Under the pieces are notes generated by a model. It was given only the letters and a program-made list of their open reading frames with translations. It did not search any database and was not told where the DNA came from. The translations under genes were made by a program, and so were the position numbers. A DNA stretch of 64,000 nt from Aliidiomarina sp047920995 (GTDB lineage Bacteria > Pseudomonadota > Gammaproteobacteria > Enterobacterales > Alteromonadaceae). This document shows positions 16,060 through 25,308 of the stretch, one piece after another. The DNA is taken from assembly GCF_047920995.1 (NCBI RefSeq), contig NZ_JBLRWZ010000010.1:1-64000 (forward strand). Reading direction: 5' to 3'. Each line of letters begins with the position of its first letter. The first letter of the stretch is position 1.

Positions 16060-19000
16060 TTAATGTGCTGCTTTGCGGGCTCGTAATGGTTCGCCAGAGC
16101 GTTGCCAAACATGTGCCCAATGTTGGCGCCAATACAATAGGCGGCTATATGCATGAGGCACGAAGTATAAACTAGTTAGGGTGCTAAATGCTAAACCACC
16201 AATAATGGTAATGGCCATCGGTGTGTAGGGTGGGCCATCACCACCAATTTGGGTGTCGCCCAAGGCGAGCGGCAGCATGCCAAGAATAGTGGTGGCTACC
16301 GTCATGAGAATCGGCCGTACGCGCCTTGCGGCAGCTTCAAGAATAGCATTTTCAAGAGCAATGCCTTCATCAACTAGCTGATTAATGGCATCTACCAACA
16401 CAATGCCATTATTCACCACGATACCCATTAGAATCAGCATACCAATCAGCGCCATTAAATCCATCGGCGTGCCCGTAAGCCAAAGCGCCCAAAACACCCC
16501 AGTAAGGGCGAGGATGAGCGAACCAATTACCGCCGAGGGTAATAGCAATGATTCAAATAAAGCCGCCATCACCATGTACACCATGGCCACGGCAAGCAGC
16601 ATATTAACCATCATGATGGTATTTTGCTGCTGTTGCGTGCGAAAGCCTCCATCTAAGGTCCAGCGATAGCCATCGGGCAGCTGCATTTGGTTCATGGTGG
16701 CAGTAATTGCAGTGCGCGCTTGGGGCATTGTTAGATCTTCAAGGTTGGCAGTGATGCGCACAGCGGTTTGCCGATCGAACCGACGAATGGTACCAAGTTG
16801 CTCCACTTCTTCGATGGTGGCAATTTGGTTGAGATGCACCAAGGTATTTCCCACGCGGGCAATTACCATTTGCTGTAATTCTGGCAAAGAAAGGCTGAAA
16901 TACTCGGGGAAAGTAACCCGTATTCGCATATCACCCTCTGGGTTATGCCGGAAGGAGCGTAAATTCCGCCCTCGCAACGCCACGCCAACTTGTTCGGCAA
17001 CCATACTCGGGTTTAAGCCAAACCGTTCCGCTTGTTCGCGATCGATGCGAATTTGCAGCTCATTTTTAGCGTTTCCGGTAGCGGTTTGCACGTCGGTAAG
17101 ACCTTCAATGCGGCCCAGCATAGGAATGATTTCTTCGGCAAGTTGCTCTAACTCTTGGGTGGAACGACCCTGCAAGGTAACTTGTACACCGCGATTATCG
17201 CCCCCGCGGAAACCAAACACCGGTTTGCTGCGGGGCAGTGGCGGCATATTTTCGCGAATGCGGCGCTGTATCTCCGTTACCGAAAGCTCACGGTTAGGGT
17301 TCAACAATATCGTGGAAATGGCATACCCTGGGGTGTAATAACTATATACATCTTCGATTGCAAACATATCTTTGTTGGCATATAGGTAGCTTTCCATTGC
17401 CGTTACATCGCGCTCTACTTCAGAAAGCTTGTATTGCCCGGTGATGTGATAGTTCATGAAAATCCGATCATTAAAGGCCATGTCGGTTTGATCGCCACTC
17501 ACATTTTTAAACGGCAGCGCAGTGCTAGCCATAATGAACAGCATAATCAAGGTGGTAAGCCGAGGGTGGCGATGGCTCCATTGTAAGCTGCGCAGGTACC
17601 CCCGCTTAAGCCGGCCAGGTTGCGGTGGCTCAGGGCTGATTTTACTGTGGATCTTGCTGAGTAATAGCGGAATTAGGGTTTGCGCAATCAATAGTGATGC
17701 CAATAGTGAAATACAGATCGCAATCGCCACATGCTCTAAGAAAATGGTAATTTCACCGCCTTCGCCAAAGATATTGGGCAAGAATACGATAGCCGTAGTG
17801 AGTGTGCCCGCGATAATCGCCAACGAAACCCGGCTAGCCCCAGCAATAATCGTATCCTGATCTTTTATTTTGCCGGTTGCTTGCTGTTCTTGTTGAATAC
17901 TTTCGGTAACTACTACGGCGTTATCAATCAGCATACCTATAGCTAACATTAAGCCCATCATAGAGAGAATATTTAAGCTGTAGCCCAATAAATACATCAC
18001 CCCGAGGGTAAGGCAAATGGCGATAGGTACCGAGAGCACAATGATGAGCGTAGTGCGCCAATCGCGCAAGAACAGATACAGCACAATAATCGATAAACAC
18101 GCACCAATCAGGCCGGCAAAGAGTAGATCCCGCAATGAAGTAGTAACACTTTCCGCGGTGTTATCCATGGTCATTAGTTGAATGTCGGAAAACTCAGGAG
18201 TTCTTGCAACATCGCTAATTACTTGGCTGGCAGCCCGAGCAACATCTACTAAGTTAGCGCTGGATTCTTTATAAATATCTACGCCAATGGCATAGCGCTG
18301 GTTGAAGTGGCGACCATCGGTGGCGCGCGGTAGCTCATACTCAACAGTAGCAATATCACCAACAGTAAGCGTTGGAGTAATGGGTAGGGCGCGAATATCA
18401 TCGAGGCTGCGATATTCACCGGCGGGCTTCACTAAAATTCGCTCGTAAGGCGTTTCCAGATAGCCGGCCGACATAGAGAAGTTAGCCTGATTTAGAATCT
18501 GGGTTATTTCACTTACGCTTAAGTTCGTAGCGCTTAGCGTTTGTGGGTTCAAACGAATTATAATTTCGCGCTGTTGCACCCCAAATAAAGCCACGCGAGA
18601 AACCCCAGCTACCCGCTCAAGGGGTTGCTTTAATTGCCGGTTAAGTAGTTCCCAAGCAAGAGATAAATCTTGTTCACTAGAGATGCGCAGCTGCATAACC
18701 GCCATATCATCGGTGTTAAATTGGTAGATAAATACCCGCTCTACATCATCGGGCAATAAGTGGCGCATGCTCTCCACGCGTTCTCGTGCCTCGATGCCAC
18801 GAGCAGAAACGCTATCGTTCCAGTTAAAATTAAGCACCACATCGGCGCCATTTTCACCTGAATTAGAGCGCATTTCTTGAATGCCGGGCAGGGTAGCGAG
18901 GGCTTCTTCGAGAGGCCGTGTAATCAACCGTTCTACTTCCGCTGGTGTTGAGCCACGATAAGGCACGTTCACCACTATTTGTGGAATATCGATGCCTGGG

Positions 19001-19134
19001 AATTTCTCGAGCGGCAACATGCGGCTGGAAACTAGCCCCAAAATGAGAAAGCTAAGGAAAAACATGCACACGGTTACTGGCCGCTTTAAAGCGAAGCTGG
19101 CCAGCGGTGCCGCAATTTCTGCTACTTTACGCAT
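16060..19134 (-). CDS. RND efflux permease, second of a tandem pair
   Basis: This 1024-residue HAE1-type inner-membrane proton/drug antiporter has a TM1 helix followed by the first large periplasmic loop with SRMLPLEKFPGIDIPQIVV and YRGSTPAEVERLITRPLEEAL. The TM4 motif is LAIGMLIDNAVVVTESI; it keeps the first of the two proton-relay aspartates and has Asn at the second. The second half repeats the topology. Its start overlaps the end of the upstream RND gene by 8 bp, so the two are translationally coupled, as in MdtBC or MuxBC where two different permeases form a mixed trimer. No TolC-type channel gene is in the window. Confidence 0.92.
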   Translation of the reverse strand: MRKVAEIAAPLASFALKRPVTVCMFFLSFLILGLVSSRMLPLEKFPGIDIPQIVVNVPYRGSTPAEVERLITRPLEEALATLPGIQEMRSNSGENGADVVLNFNWNDSVSARGIEARERVESMRHLLPDDVERVFIYQFNTDDMAVMQLRISSEQDLSLAWELLNRQLKQPLERVAGVSRVALFGVQQREIIIRLNPQTLSATNLSVSEITQILNQANFSMSAGYLETPYERILVKPAGEYRSLDDIRALPITPTLTVGDIATVEYELPRATDGRHFNQRYAIGVDIYKESSANLVDVARAASQVISDVARTPEFSDIQLMTMDNTAESVTTSLRDLLFAGLIGACLSIIVLYLFLRDWRTTLIIVLSVPIAICLTLGVMYLLGYSLNILSMMGLMLAIGMLIDNAVVVTESIQQEQQATGKIKDQDTIIAGASRVSLAIIAGTLTTAIVFLPNIFGEGGEITIFLEHVAIAICISLLASLLIAQTLIPLLLSKIHSKISPEPPQPGRLKRGYLRSLQWSHRHPRLTTLIMLFIMASTALPFKNVSGDQTDMAFNDRIFMNYHITGQYKLSEVERDVTAMESYLYANKDMFAIEDVYSYYTPGYAISTILLNPNRELSVTEIQRRIRENMPPLPRSKPVFGFRGGDNRGVQVTLQGRSTQELEQLAEEIIPMLGRIEGLTDVQTATGNAKNELQIRIDREQAERFGLNPSMVAEQVGVALRGRNLRSFRHNPEGDMRIRVTFPEYFSLSLPELQQMVIARVGNTLVHLNQIATIEEVEQLGTIRRFDRQTAVRITANLEDLTMPQARTAITATMNQMQLPDGYRWTLDGGFRTQQQQNTIMMVNMLLAVAMVYMVMAALFESLLLPSAVIGSLILALTGVFWALWLTGTPMDLMALIGMLILMGIVVNNGIVLVDAINQLVDEGIALENAILEAAARRVRPILMTVATTILGMLPLALGDTQIGGDGPPYTPMAITIIGGLAFSTLTSLYFVPHAYSRLLYWRQHWAHVWQRSGEPLRARKAAH

Positions 19135-22100
19135 GATTGGCTACTCCCGGCGCAGGCTCTGCATCTGCAGTGGCAGCAAAATGCTTGCGATCGAACAGTT
19201 GATAAACCAATGGGATGAACAATAAGGTAAGTGCGGTGGCGAATAGCAAGCCACTGATTACCGCAATTGCCATACTGGCGCTCAATTCGGCACCTTCACC
19301 GATACCCAAAGCGAGAGGGAGTAGGCCAAGAATGGTTGTAAGGGTGGTCATGAGTATAGGCCGCAACCGCTGGGCTGCTGCTTGCTGAATCGCCGCCAAT
19401 TTAGCTATTCCTTCAACCCGCAATTGATTAATACGATCCACTAGTACAATGGCATTATTCACCACAATACCGGCCAACATGATGAGGCCGATAAATACCA
19501 CTACACTCAGCGGCGTACCAGTAACCCACAGGCCTACAATTGAGCCAGCAGCGGCTAGAGGCACTGAGAACATGATCAGTAATGGGTGGCCAAAGCTTTC
19601 AAATTGTGAGGCCATTACCAAGTACACCAAGAATACCGCGAGAGCTAACGCAAGCATTAATGAATTATATGATTCATCGAGCAGTTCGCTTTGCCCGCCG
19701 ATATAGGCAGTTACACCCGGTGGTAAGCGCACGCTATCGAGAATTGCCTGCAGTTCAGCTTGTGCTTTGCGCACATCTCCACCTGCAGGGCTGGCACTAA
19801 TCAGCGCTACGCGTTGTTGCGATAAGCGGGTGATTTCGCTTGGCCCAATGGTGCGATTAATGGTTGCCACAGCCGAAAGCGGAAGCTCTGTGGCGCTGCC
19901 CGGGTTGATAATGAGCTGTTCTATACGGTTGGGATCTTGGCGTACATGATCTGGCAAGCGCACGCGGATATCAATTTGCCGGTCGTTTAGGTTGTATTGC
20001 GTAGCTACTTGGCCGCCAATTTGCGTGCTAATCGTGCGGGCTACATCCGGTGCTGATAAACCTACCCAAGCTAAGCGGGCATGATCAAAGATGATCTCCA
20101 ACTCGGGTTGGCCACGGGTTAAGCCATTACGCACATCATTAAAGGCCGGATTTTTTTCCAGCAAATCGGTAATAAGTTCAGCGCTATTTAGTAATCGATC
20201 AAGCTCAAAACCATACAATTCAACCACCATAGGCATATCGATTGATACAAGCTCTGGGAAATCAATGCGTGCTTGCACATCCGGTTGGCGATCCAAAAAT
20301 GCGCGTAAATCAGCAATTAGGGCATCACGTTCAGATTCCAACACAGTGGGCTTCGCTACCACATGGAAGCGACCCCAATAATCACCACCTTGGTTGGCTT
20401 GAATTTGCATGAGTGAACCAGAACCAGCCACGGAATAGGTGCGCAATACCCGCTGATCATCACTTAAGAATGCTGCGATTTCGCCCATAAATTCATCGGT
20501 ACGGTTAATGGGGGTGCCACGCGGTAGTTCGATATCAACGAAGAACTCGCGTTGTTCCATTTGTGGAATCAATTCAGCACCAAGGCGCGGTACTAATGCA
20601 AAGCATCCGATAGTAACAGCTGCAAACAAGGTGAAAAATAACCATGGTTTGCGTTGCATGCCCTGCAGGCTGCGAGAATGGCCGGAGCTTACAGCAGCGA
20701 AGCCATAATCAAACGCGAATACGATAGGTTTTGCGGCTTTAGCAAGTATCCAACCGATACCAGCAACGCTGCCACGTAAGGCTTTCAGCACCAGCAACGG
20801 TAGCCAAAAGAAGAATACCTTACTAAGTAAACGGAAGGGCCAGCCCAGCCAGAACAACACGCGTTGAATCAATGCACGGCGGGTTGGGGGCACCGCGGCG
20901 GTTGTTGGCTGGGTGGCATGTTGCCCGGGTAGTTCGGTGGCGTGCTTTGTGGTGTGCTCTGTGGCGTGCTCTGTGGCATAGCGACGAAACTCGCGGCTCG
21001 CCAACATAGGAATAAGAGTTAAAGCAACGAATAAAGAGGCAATCAGCGCAAAACTCACGGTGAGCGCTTGATCAGTGAACAGTTGCCCTGCCATACCACT
21101 TACAAACACTAGCGGCACAAAAACTGCTAGTGTGGTTAAAGTGGCAGCGATTACTGCCCCAGTAACTTCTTGAGTGCCGGTAATCGCGGCTGCGCGATAG
21201 CCTTCACCAAGCTTCTTGCGGCGATCAATATTTTCCAACACTACAATCGCGTTATCTACCAACAAGCCTACGGCCAGTGCGATGCCACCTAACGACATTA
21301 AATTCAGGCTTAGGCCGCCCATAAACATAAATAGGAACGTGGCGATAACCGATACGGGAATGGCTAACGAAATAATGAAAGTTGGGCCTAGTTGGCGCAA
21401 GAATAACAAGATTACGGCCATAGCCAGCACACCGCCGAAAATCGCGTTTTGTTTTACTGAACTAATCGCATTGCGAATAAAGGTAGATTGGTCGGCAAGT
21501 AGCTCAAGGCTGTAATCCGCAGGTAGCTGTTGATTAATTTGCGGCAAGCGTGCGCGCACTTCGTCGGCTACGGTTACCGTATTGGCATCTCCTTCGCGAT
21601 ATAAGTTCAGCTCAATTGATTCGCGGCCATTTACTCGGCTAATGGCAGTGCGATCTTTATGGCCACTGCGCACCGTAGCGATATCTTTTAACTGAATGGG
21701 TGCACCGTTGCGGGTAGCAATGAAGATATTTTCCATGTCTTCAAGCGATTTAAATTGGTTTACCGTGCGCACTAAAAATTCTTGCGTACCGGTTTCAATG
21801 CGGCCACCCGATTGATTCATGTTCTCGGCGCGCAGGCGGCTAACAATGGTTTGCATATCGATGTTGAGCTGGCTAATGCGGTGCTCATCAATAAGAATTT
21901 GCACTTCATCTTCATAGCCACCGCCTGTGCGTACAGCGGCAACGCCCGGAATACTCTCTATGCGGCGTTTGAGCTCATCATCTGCGTAGCGGCGCAGCTC
22001 CTGTAGTTCCCAAGGTGTGCCTACCGAGGCTTCGCGATTTAAAGCAAGGCGCATAATGGGCTCTAAATTCGGATTAAAGCGCAGCAGGGTAGGCTTTTCG

Positions 22101-22513
22101 ATATCCAGCGGCAGCATTACCATATCGAGTTTCTCGCGTACCTCGATACCGGCGAAATCCATATTGGTGCCCCAAGCGAATTCCAACACGATATCGGATT
22201 GCCCAGCACGGGCATACGAAGTGATTTGCCGAACACCTTTTACGGTGCCTAAAGTTTCTTCAATGGGGCGATTAATGAGCTGCTCAATCTCACTTGGCGC
22301 AGCACCCACATAAGCGGTACGCACGGTAAGCGTGGGGTAACTCAAATCAGGCAATAAATTTACCGGTAAACGGCCTAAACTTACGAAGCCAAATAGCACG
22401 ATGGCTAAGGTAAACATGATAATAGTAACAGGACGACGTACCGCTAAAGCTGCAATACCCTTCTGGCGCACAGGCGCAGAATTAGTTGCCGATGAATTGT
22501 TAGCTGCAGGCAT
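19127..22513 (-). CDS. RND efflux permease, first of a tandem pair
   Basis: This 1128-residue HAE1-type permease is about 100 residues longer than usual. Standard features are TM1 (PVTIIMFTLAIVLFGFVSLG), the pore-loop motif YVGAAPSEIEQLINRPIEETLG, and TM4 with VGLLVDNAIVVLENIDRR (Asp then Asn at the relay positions). The extra length lies at about residues 508-620, between the TM6 region and TM7. It consists of a His/Thr/Ala repeat (ATEHATEHTTKHATE) and additional hydrophobic helices. The gene follows the adaptor gene by 37 bp and is coupled to the second permease. It probably exports hydrophobic compounds through an unlinked TolC. Confidence 0.92.
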   Translation of the reverse strand: MPAANNSSATNSAPVRQKGIAALAVRRPVTIIMFTLAIVLFGFVSLGRLPVNLLPDLSYPTLTVRTAYVGAAPSEIEQLINRPIEETLGTVKGVRQITSYARAGQSDIVLEFAWGTNMDFAGIEVREKLDMVMLPLDIEKPTLLRFNPNLEPIMRLALNREASVGTPWELQELRRYADDELKRRIESIPGVAAVRTGGGYEDEVQILIDEHRISQLNIDMQTIVSRLRAENMNQSGGRIETGTQEFLVRTVNQFKSLEDMENIFIATRNGAPIQLKDIATVRSGHKDRTAISRVNGRESIELNLYREGDANTVTVADEVRARLPQINQQLPADYSLELLADQSTFIRNAISSVKQNAIFGGVLAMAVILLFLRQLGPTFIISLAIPVSVIATFLFMFMGGLSLNLMSLGGIALAVGLLVDNAIVVLENIDRRKKLGEGYRAAAITGTQEVTGAVIAATLTTLAVFVPLVFVSGMAGQLFTDQALTVSFALIASLFVALTLIPMLASREFRRYATEHATEHTTKHATELPGQHATQPTTAAVPPTRRALIQRVLFWLGWPFRLLSKVFFFWLPLLVLKALRGSVAGIGWILAKAAKPIVFAFDYGFAAVSSGHSRSLQGMQRKPWLFFTLFAAVTIGCFALVPRLGAELIPQMEQREFFVDIELPRGTPINRTDEFMGEIAAFLSDDQRVLRTYSVAGSGSLMQIQANQGGDYWGRFHVVAKPTVLESERDALIADLRAFLDRQPDVQARIDFPELVSIDMPMVVELYGFELDRLLNSAELITDLLEKNPAFNDVRNGLTRGQPELEIIFDHARLAWVGLSAPDVARTISTQIGGQVATQYNLNDRQIDIRVRLPDHVRQDPNRIEQLIINPGSATELPLSAVATINRTIGPSEITRLSQQRVALISASPAGGDVRKAQAELQAILDSVRLPPGVTAYIGGQSELLDESYNSLMLALALAVFLVYLVMASQFESFGHPLLIMFSVPLAAAGSIVGLWVTGTPLSVVVFIGLIMLAGIVVNNAIVLVDRINQLRVEGIAKLAAIQQAAAQRLRPILMTTLTTILGLLPLALGIGEGAELSASMAIAVISGLLFATALTLLFIPLVYQLFDRKHFAATADAEPAPGVANHA
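20937..20984. repeat. 12-bp tandem repeat within the RND permease gene
   Basis: Three near-identical 12-bp units (GTGGCGTGCTTT, GTGGTGTGCTCT, GTGGCGTGCTCT) and a partial fourth lie head to tail. On the coding strand they give a four-residue repeat of the type ATEH. Because the unit is a multiple of three, copy-number changes would not shift the frame. Confidence 0.8.
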
Positions 22514-22550
22514 GGCTCAAATTCCTTCTGAAATTTAGGTTCGCGTTAAC

Positions 22551-23666
22551 TTACAGCTCAACAACTTCTACGAGTGCGTTGTTACGAAGCGTGTTTTGGC
22601 CGGTAACGATCAGTAGTGCATGCTCTGCTAATCCTACGGTTACCTCAACCCAACCATTTTCACGAATACCGGTGCTAACAGGCACGCGTTGGGCTTTGTT
22701 TTCATGCACCACAAATACATAATTACTTTGATCTACCCGCACGATAGCGTGATGCGGAATACGCACAGCATCATGCTTTTGAGCGTAATGCAGATTTACG
22801 CGAGCAAACATGCCAGAACGCAGGGCATGGTTTTCATTTGGTACCGAAAGTACCACGCGGAAAGTGCCAGACGAGGCATCTACTACGGTACTTACGCGAG
22901 CTACTGCAGCAGTAATATGCTCGTTAGCACCGCTGGCTTGCAGTTGTAAATCAGCTTGCTGGCCAACTTCAATATTGCGCAGCGCATGCTCGGGCAAGTT
23001 CACCGTGGCGCGCAAGGTGTTGGCATTCACAATATGGAATAGTGATTTCTGTTGGTAGGCCTGAATCATGTTGCCTGTTTTCACATAGCGCTCAGAAATA
23101 TGGCCGGAAATAGGCGCCCGAATTACCGCTTCGGCATAATCTAGCTCGGCAATTTGGAGCTGAGCAGAAAGCGCATCGTGGCGTGATTGCAGCCGCTCAA
23201 GCTGCTCGGTACTTACCATTTGCTGGCCGGCAAGTTGGCGCATACGGGTAAGCTCTTGGCTAACCCCACGCAGCTCGGCAGCAATTTGCTCGCGGCTCAA
23301 GCGATAACGGGATGATTCTAAACGAGCCAGCGGTTGGCCTTGCTCTACATAATCGCCTTCTTCTACCAGGATATCTTCCACAATACCGCTTACGCGAGCG
23401 ATAACATCGGTTTCCTCTTCTGCTTCAAGAATAGTGCTGGCTTGGAAACTCGCACGCACGGTGCCTTTTCCTACGCGTACCGTTTCTACCGGCACACCGC
23501 GCTCGGTTTCATCGGGCTTGGCTGCTACTTCGCTGGGATTCACGTTGCCACAACCAGAAAGGGTAGTTGCCAACACGAAAGTGGTGAAGATGGCGAGTAA
23601 TAACGTTTTTGGATGAGTTCTAAAATTGCCGCTGTGCATAATATTTTCCATTATTTGATTGAACAC
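22551..23666 (-). CDS. RND membrane fusion (periplasmic adaptor) lipoprotein
   Basis: This 371-residue HlyD/AcrA-type adaptor bridges the RND pump and the outer-membrane channel. It has an N-terminal lipoprotein signal with lipobox LSGC (Cys39). A lipoyl/barrel-sandwich half follows (IVEDILVEEGDYVEQGQPLARL), then an alpha-hairpin (about 120-175) and the second barrel half (APISGHISERYVKTG). A beta-barrel and membrane-proximal domain complete it. GTG at 23666 is preceded by AAGGAA eight bases upstream, which supports it over internal ATGs at 23651 and 23639. It is the first gene of the efflux operon. The large AT-rich gap upstream probably holds its promoter. Confidence 0.9.
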   Translation of the reverse strand: MFNQIMENIMHSGNFRTHPKTLLLAIFTTFVLATTLSGCGNVNPSEVAAKPDETERGVPVETVRVGKGTVRASFQASTILEAEEETDVIARVSGIVEDILVEEGDYVEQGQPLARLESSRYRLSREQIAAELRGVSQELTRMRQLAGQQMVSTEQLERLQSRHDALSAQLQIAELDYAEAVIRAPISGHISERYVKTGNMIQAYQQKSLFHIVNANTLRATVNLPEHALRNIEVGQQADLQLQASGANEHITAAVARVSTVVDASSGTFRVVLSVPNENHALRSGMFARVNLHYAQKHDAVRIPHHAIVRVDQSNYVFVVHENKAQRVPVSTGIRENGWVEVTVGLAEHALLIVTGQNTLRNNALVEVVEL

Positions 23667-23765
23667 TAGCTTAGTTCCTTAAGAATATGCGAAAAGCGTG
23701 CCAATAAATGTAAGATAATGAAAAATAACACATTAGTGGCTTGCTTTTGTATTTCAGCGCTAGCG

Positions 23766-23813
23766 AAGTTGGTGAATTCTACATGGAATTTGCTGCAAGT
23801 TAGTGAATTCCAC
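23766..23813. repeat. Pair of 17-bp direct repeats in the efflux/metY gap
   Basis: AAGTTGGTGAATTCTAC (23766-23782) recurs as AAGTTAGTGAATTCCAC (23797-23813), 15 of 17 bases identical. They are spaced 31 bp start to start, close to three helical turns, and each includes a GAATTC palindrome. They lie in the 280-bp divergent region between the adaptor gene and metY. This would suit two binding sites of a regulator on the same DNA face. No regulator gene is adjacent. Confidence 0.5.
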
Positions 23814-23868
23814 CACTATTCTCGCCATAGTGCTTACTTTTTGCGCCCAAATTATTATAATTAGCTGT

Positions 23869-23900
23869 AGACATTTAGCCGTCTAAACGTGTAGAGTTCC
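23869..23900 (+). promoter_or_regulatory. Tandem MetJ operator (four met boxes)
   Basis: Four consecutive 8-mers, AGACATTT, AGCCGTCT, AAACGTGT and AGAGTTCC, match the met-box consensus AGACGTCT at 6, 7, 6 and 5 of 8 positions in exact 8-bp phase. This is the arrangement MetJ binds with S-adenosylmethionine. The array ends 46 bp before the metY start. MetJ itself is not in the window. Confidence 0.75.
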
Positions 23901-23946
23901 GTTATCGTGTTTTTATCTAATTTGTTTATCCTGTTAAGGAGATGCC

Positions 23947-25227
23947 ATGCGCCTCGAAACTCTTGCTCTACATCATGGTTATACTGCGGAAGAAACTACG
24001 CGAGCCGCAGCTGTACCCATTTACCAAACCACCTCTTTCACCTTTCGAGATACTCAGCATGGTGCTGATCTATTTGATTTGAAGGTGGAAGGAAATATTT
24101 ATTCGCGCATTATGAATCCCACAAATGCGGTGTTGGAGCAGCGTTTAGCAGCTATTGAAGGCGGTGTTGGCGCGTTAGCTGTTGCCTCGGGCATGGCCGC
24201 TATTAATTACGCGATTCAAACCATTACCGCAGCAGGCGATAATATTGTGAGCATCAGCAAACTGTATGGGGGTACCTATAACTTTTTTGCCCACTCACTG
24301 CCGCAGCAAGGAATTGATGTGCGCTTTGCTGATGAGGATGATTTAGCAGGCATTGCGGCGCTGATTGATGAGCGCACGAAGCTGCTGTTTTGTGAATCAA
24401 TTGGTAATCCAGCGGGTAATATTGTAGATATTCAAAAGCTTGCCGATGTTGCTCATGCACATGGCATTCCGCTGGTAGTGGATAATACGGTGCCTACGCC
24501 AATTCTTTGTCGGCCAATAGAGCAGGGCGCTGATATTGTGGTGCACGCCCTTACTAAATATATAGGCGGACATGGTACCACTATTGGCGGTATTATTATT
24601 GATAGCGGTAAATTTGATTGGGCTGCGCAACCAGAGCGTTTTCCGCAACTGAATAAGCCAGATCCTTCCTATCATGGCGTGGTATATACCGAAGCGCTAG
24701 GCCCAGCAGCCTTTATTGGCCGCGCACGCGTAGTGCCGCTACGTAATACCGGTGCTGCGCTTTCGGCCCAAAGCGCGTTTAATTTCTTGCAAGGTTTAGA
24801 AACCTTGGCACTTCGTATTGAGCGGCATTGCGAAAATGCGCAGAAAGTTGCCGAATATTTGCATCAACATCCAGCGGTTGAATGGGTGAATTATGCCGGG
24901 TTACCTGGTGATCACTATCATGCATTAGCGCAGAAAATTACCCAAGGTAAAGCATCAGGAATTCTTAGCTTTGGCGTAAAAGGTGGCTATGCGGCGGCGG
25001 TGAAGTTTATTGATGCATTACAATTATTCTTGCGCTTAGTAAATATTGGTGATGCGAAATCGTTAGCCTGCCATCCAGCCTCTACCACTCATCGGCAGCT
25101 ATCGCCGGAAGAGTTGCAACGGGCTGGCGTAAGTACAGATTTAGTGCGTCTTTCAGTTGGGATTGAGCATATTGATGATATTTTGCTAGATCTTGAGCAA
25201 GCTCTGCAAATAAGCCAACGTACTTAG
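23947..25227 (+). CDS. metY: O-acetylhomoserine sulfhydrylase (MetY family)
   Basis: A PLP-dependent enzyme of the Cys/Met metabolism family that makes homocysteine (or methionine) from an O-acylated homoserine and sulfide or methanethiol. In this 426-residue protein, features are QTTSFTFRDTQHGADLF near the N-terminus, the substrate loop NIYSRIMNPT, ASGMAAI, SKLYGGTYNFF, and the Schiff-base lysine K204 in VHALTKYIGGHG. The length and the YGGTYN motif favour MetY over MetB or MetZ. Upstream sits a four-box MetJ operator. It is convergent with metA, which makes its acyl-homoserine substrate. Confidence 0.92.
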   Translation: MRLETLALHHGYTAEETTRAAAVPIYQTTSFTFRDTQHGADLFDLKVEGNIYSRIMNPTNAVLEQRLAAIEGGVGALAVASGMAAINYAIQTITAAGDNIVSISKLYGGTYNFFAHSLPQQGIDVRFADEDDLAGIAALIDERTKLLFCESIGNPAGNIVDIQKLADVAHAHGIPLVVDNTVPTPILCRPIEQGADIVVHALTKYIGGHGTTIGGIIIDSGKFDWAAQPERFPQLNKPDPSYHGVVYTEALGPAAFIGRARVVPLRNTGAALSAQSAFNFLQGLETLALRIERHCENAQKVAEYLHQHPAVEWVNYAGLPGDHYHALAQKITQGKASGILSFGVKGGYAAAVKFIDALQLFLRLVNIGDAKSLACHPASTTHRQLSPEELQRAGVSTDLVRLSVGIEHIDDILLDLEQALQISQRT

Positions 25228-25250
25228 TTACTGCAAACCATAAGTTGCAT

Positions 25251-25288
25251 AAAACAAACAAAGGTGCCTGGGCGCCTTTGTTTGTTTT
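25251..25288. terminator. Bidirectional terminator between metY and metA
   Basis: AAAACAAACAAAGG (25251-25264) pairs perfectly with CCTTTGTTTGTTTT (25275-25288) around a GC-rich core. The A-rich 5' and T-rich 3' arms let it work for both convergent genes, which end at 25227 and 25309. Confidence 0.85.
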
Positions 25289-25308
25289 ACTATCGCGTAC
25301 TATATATT

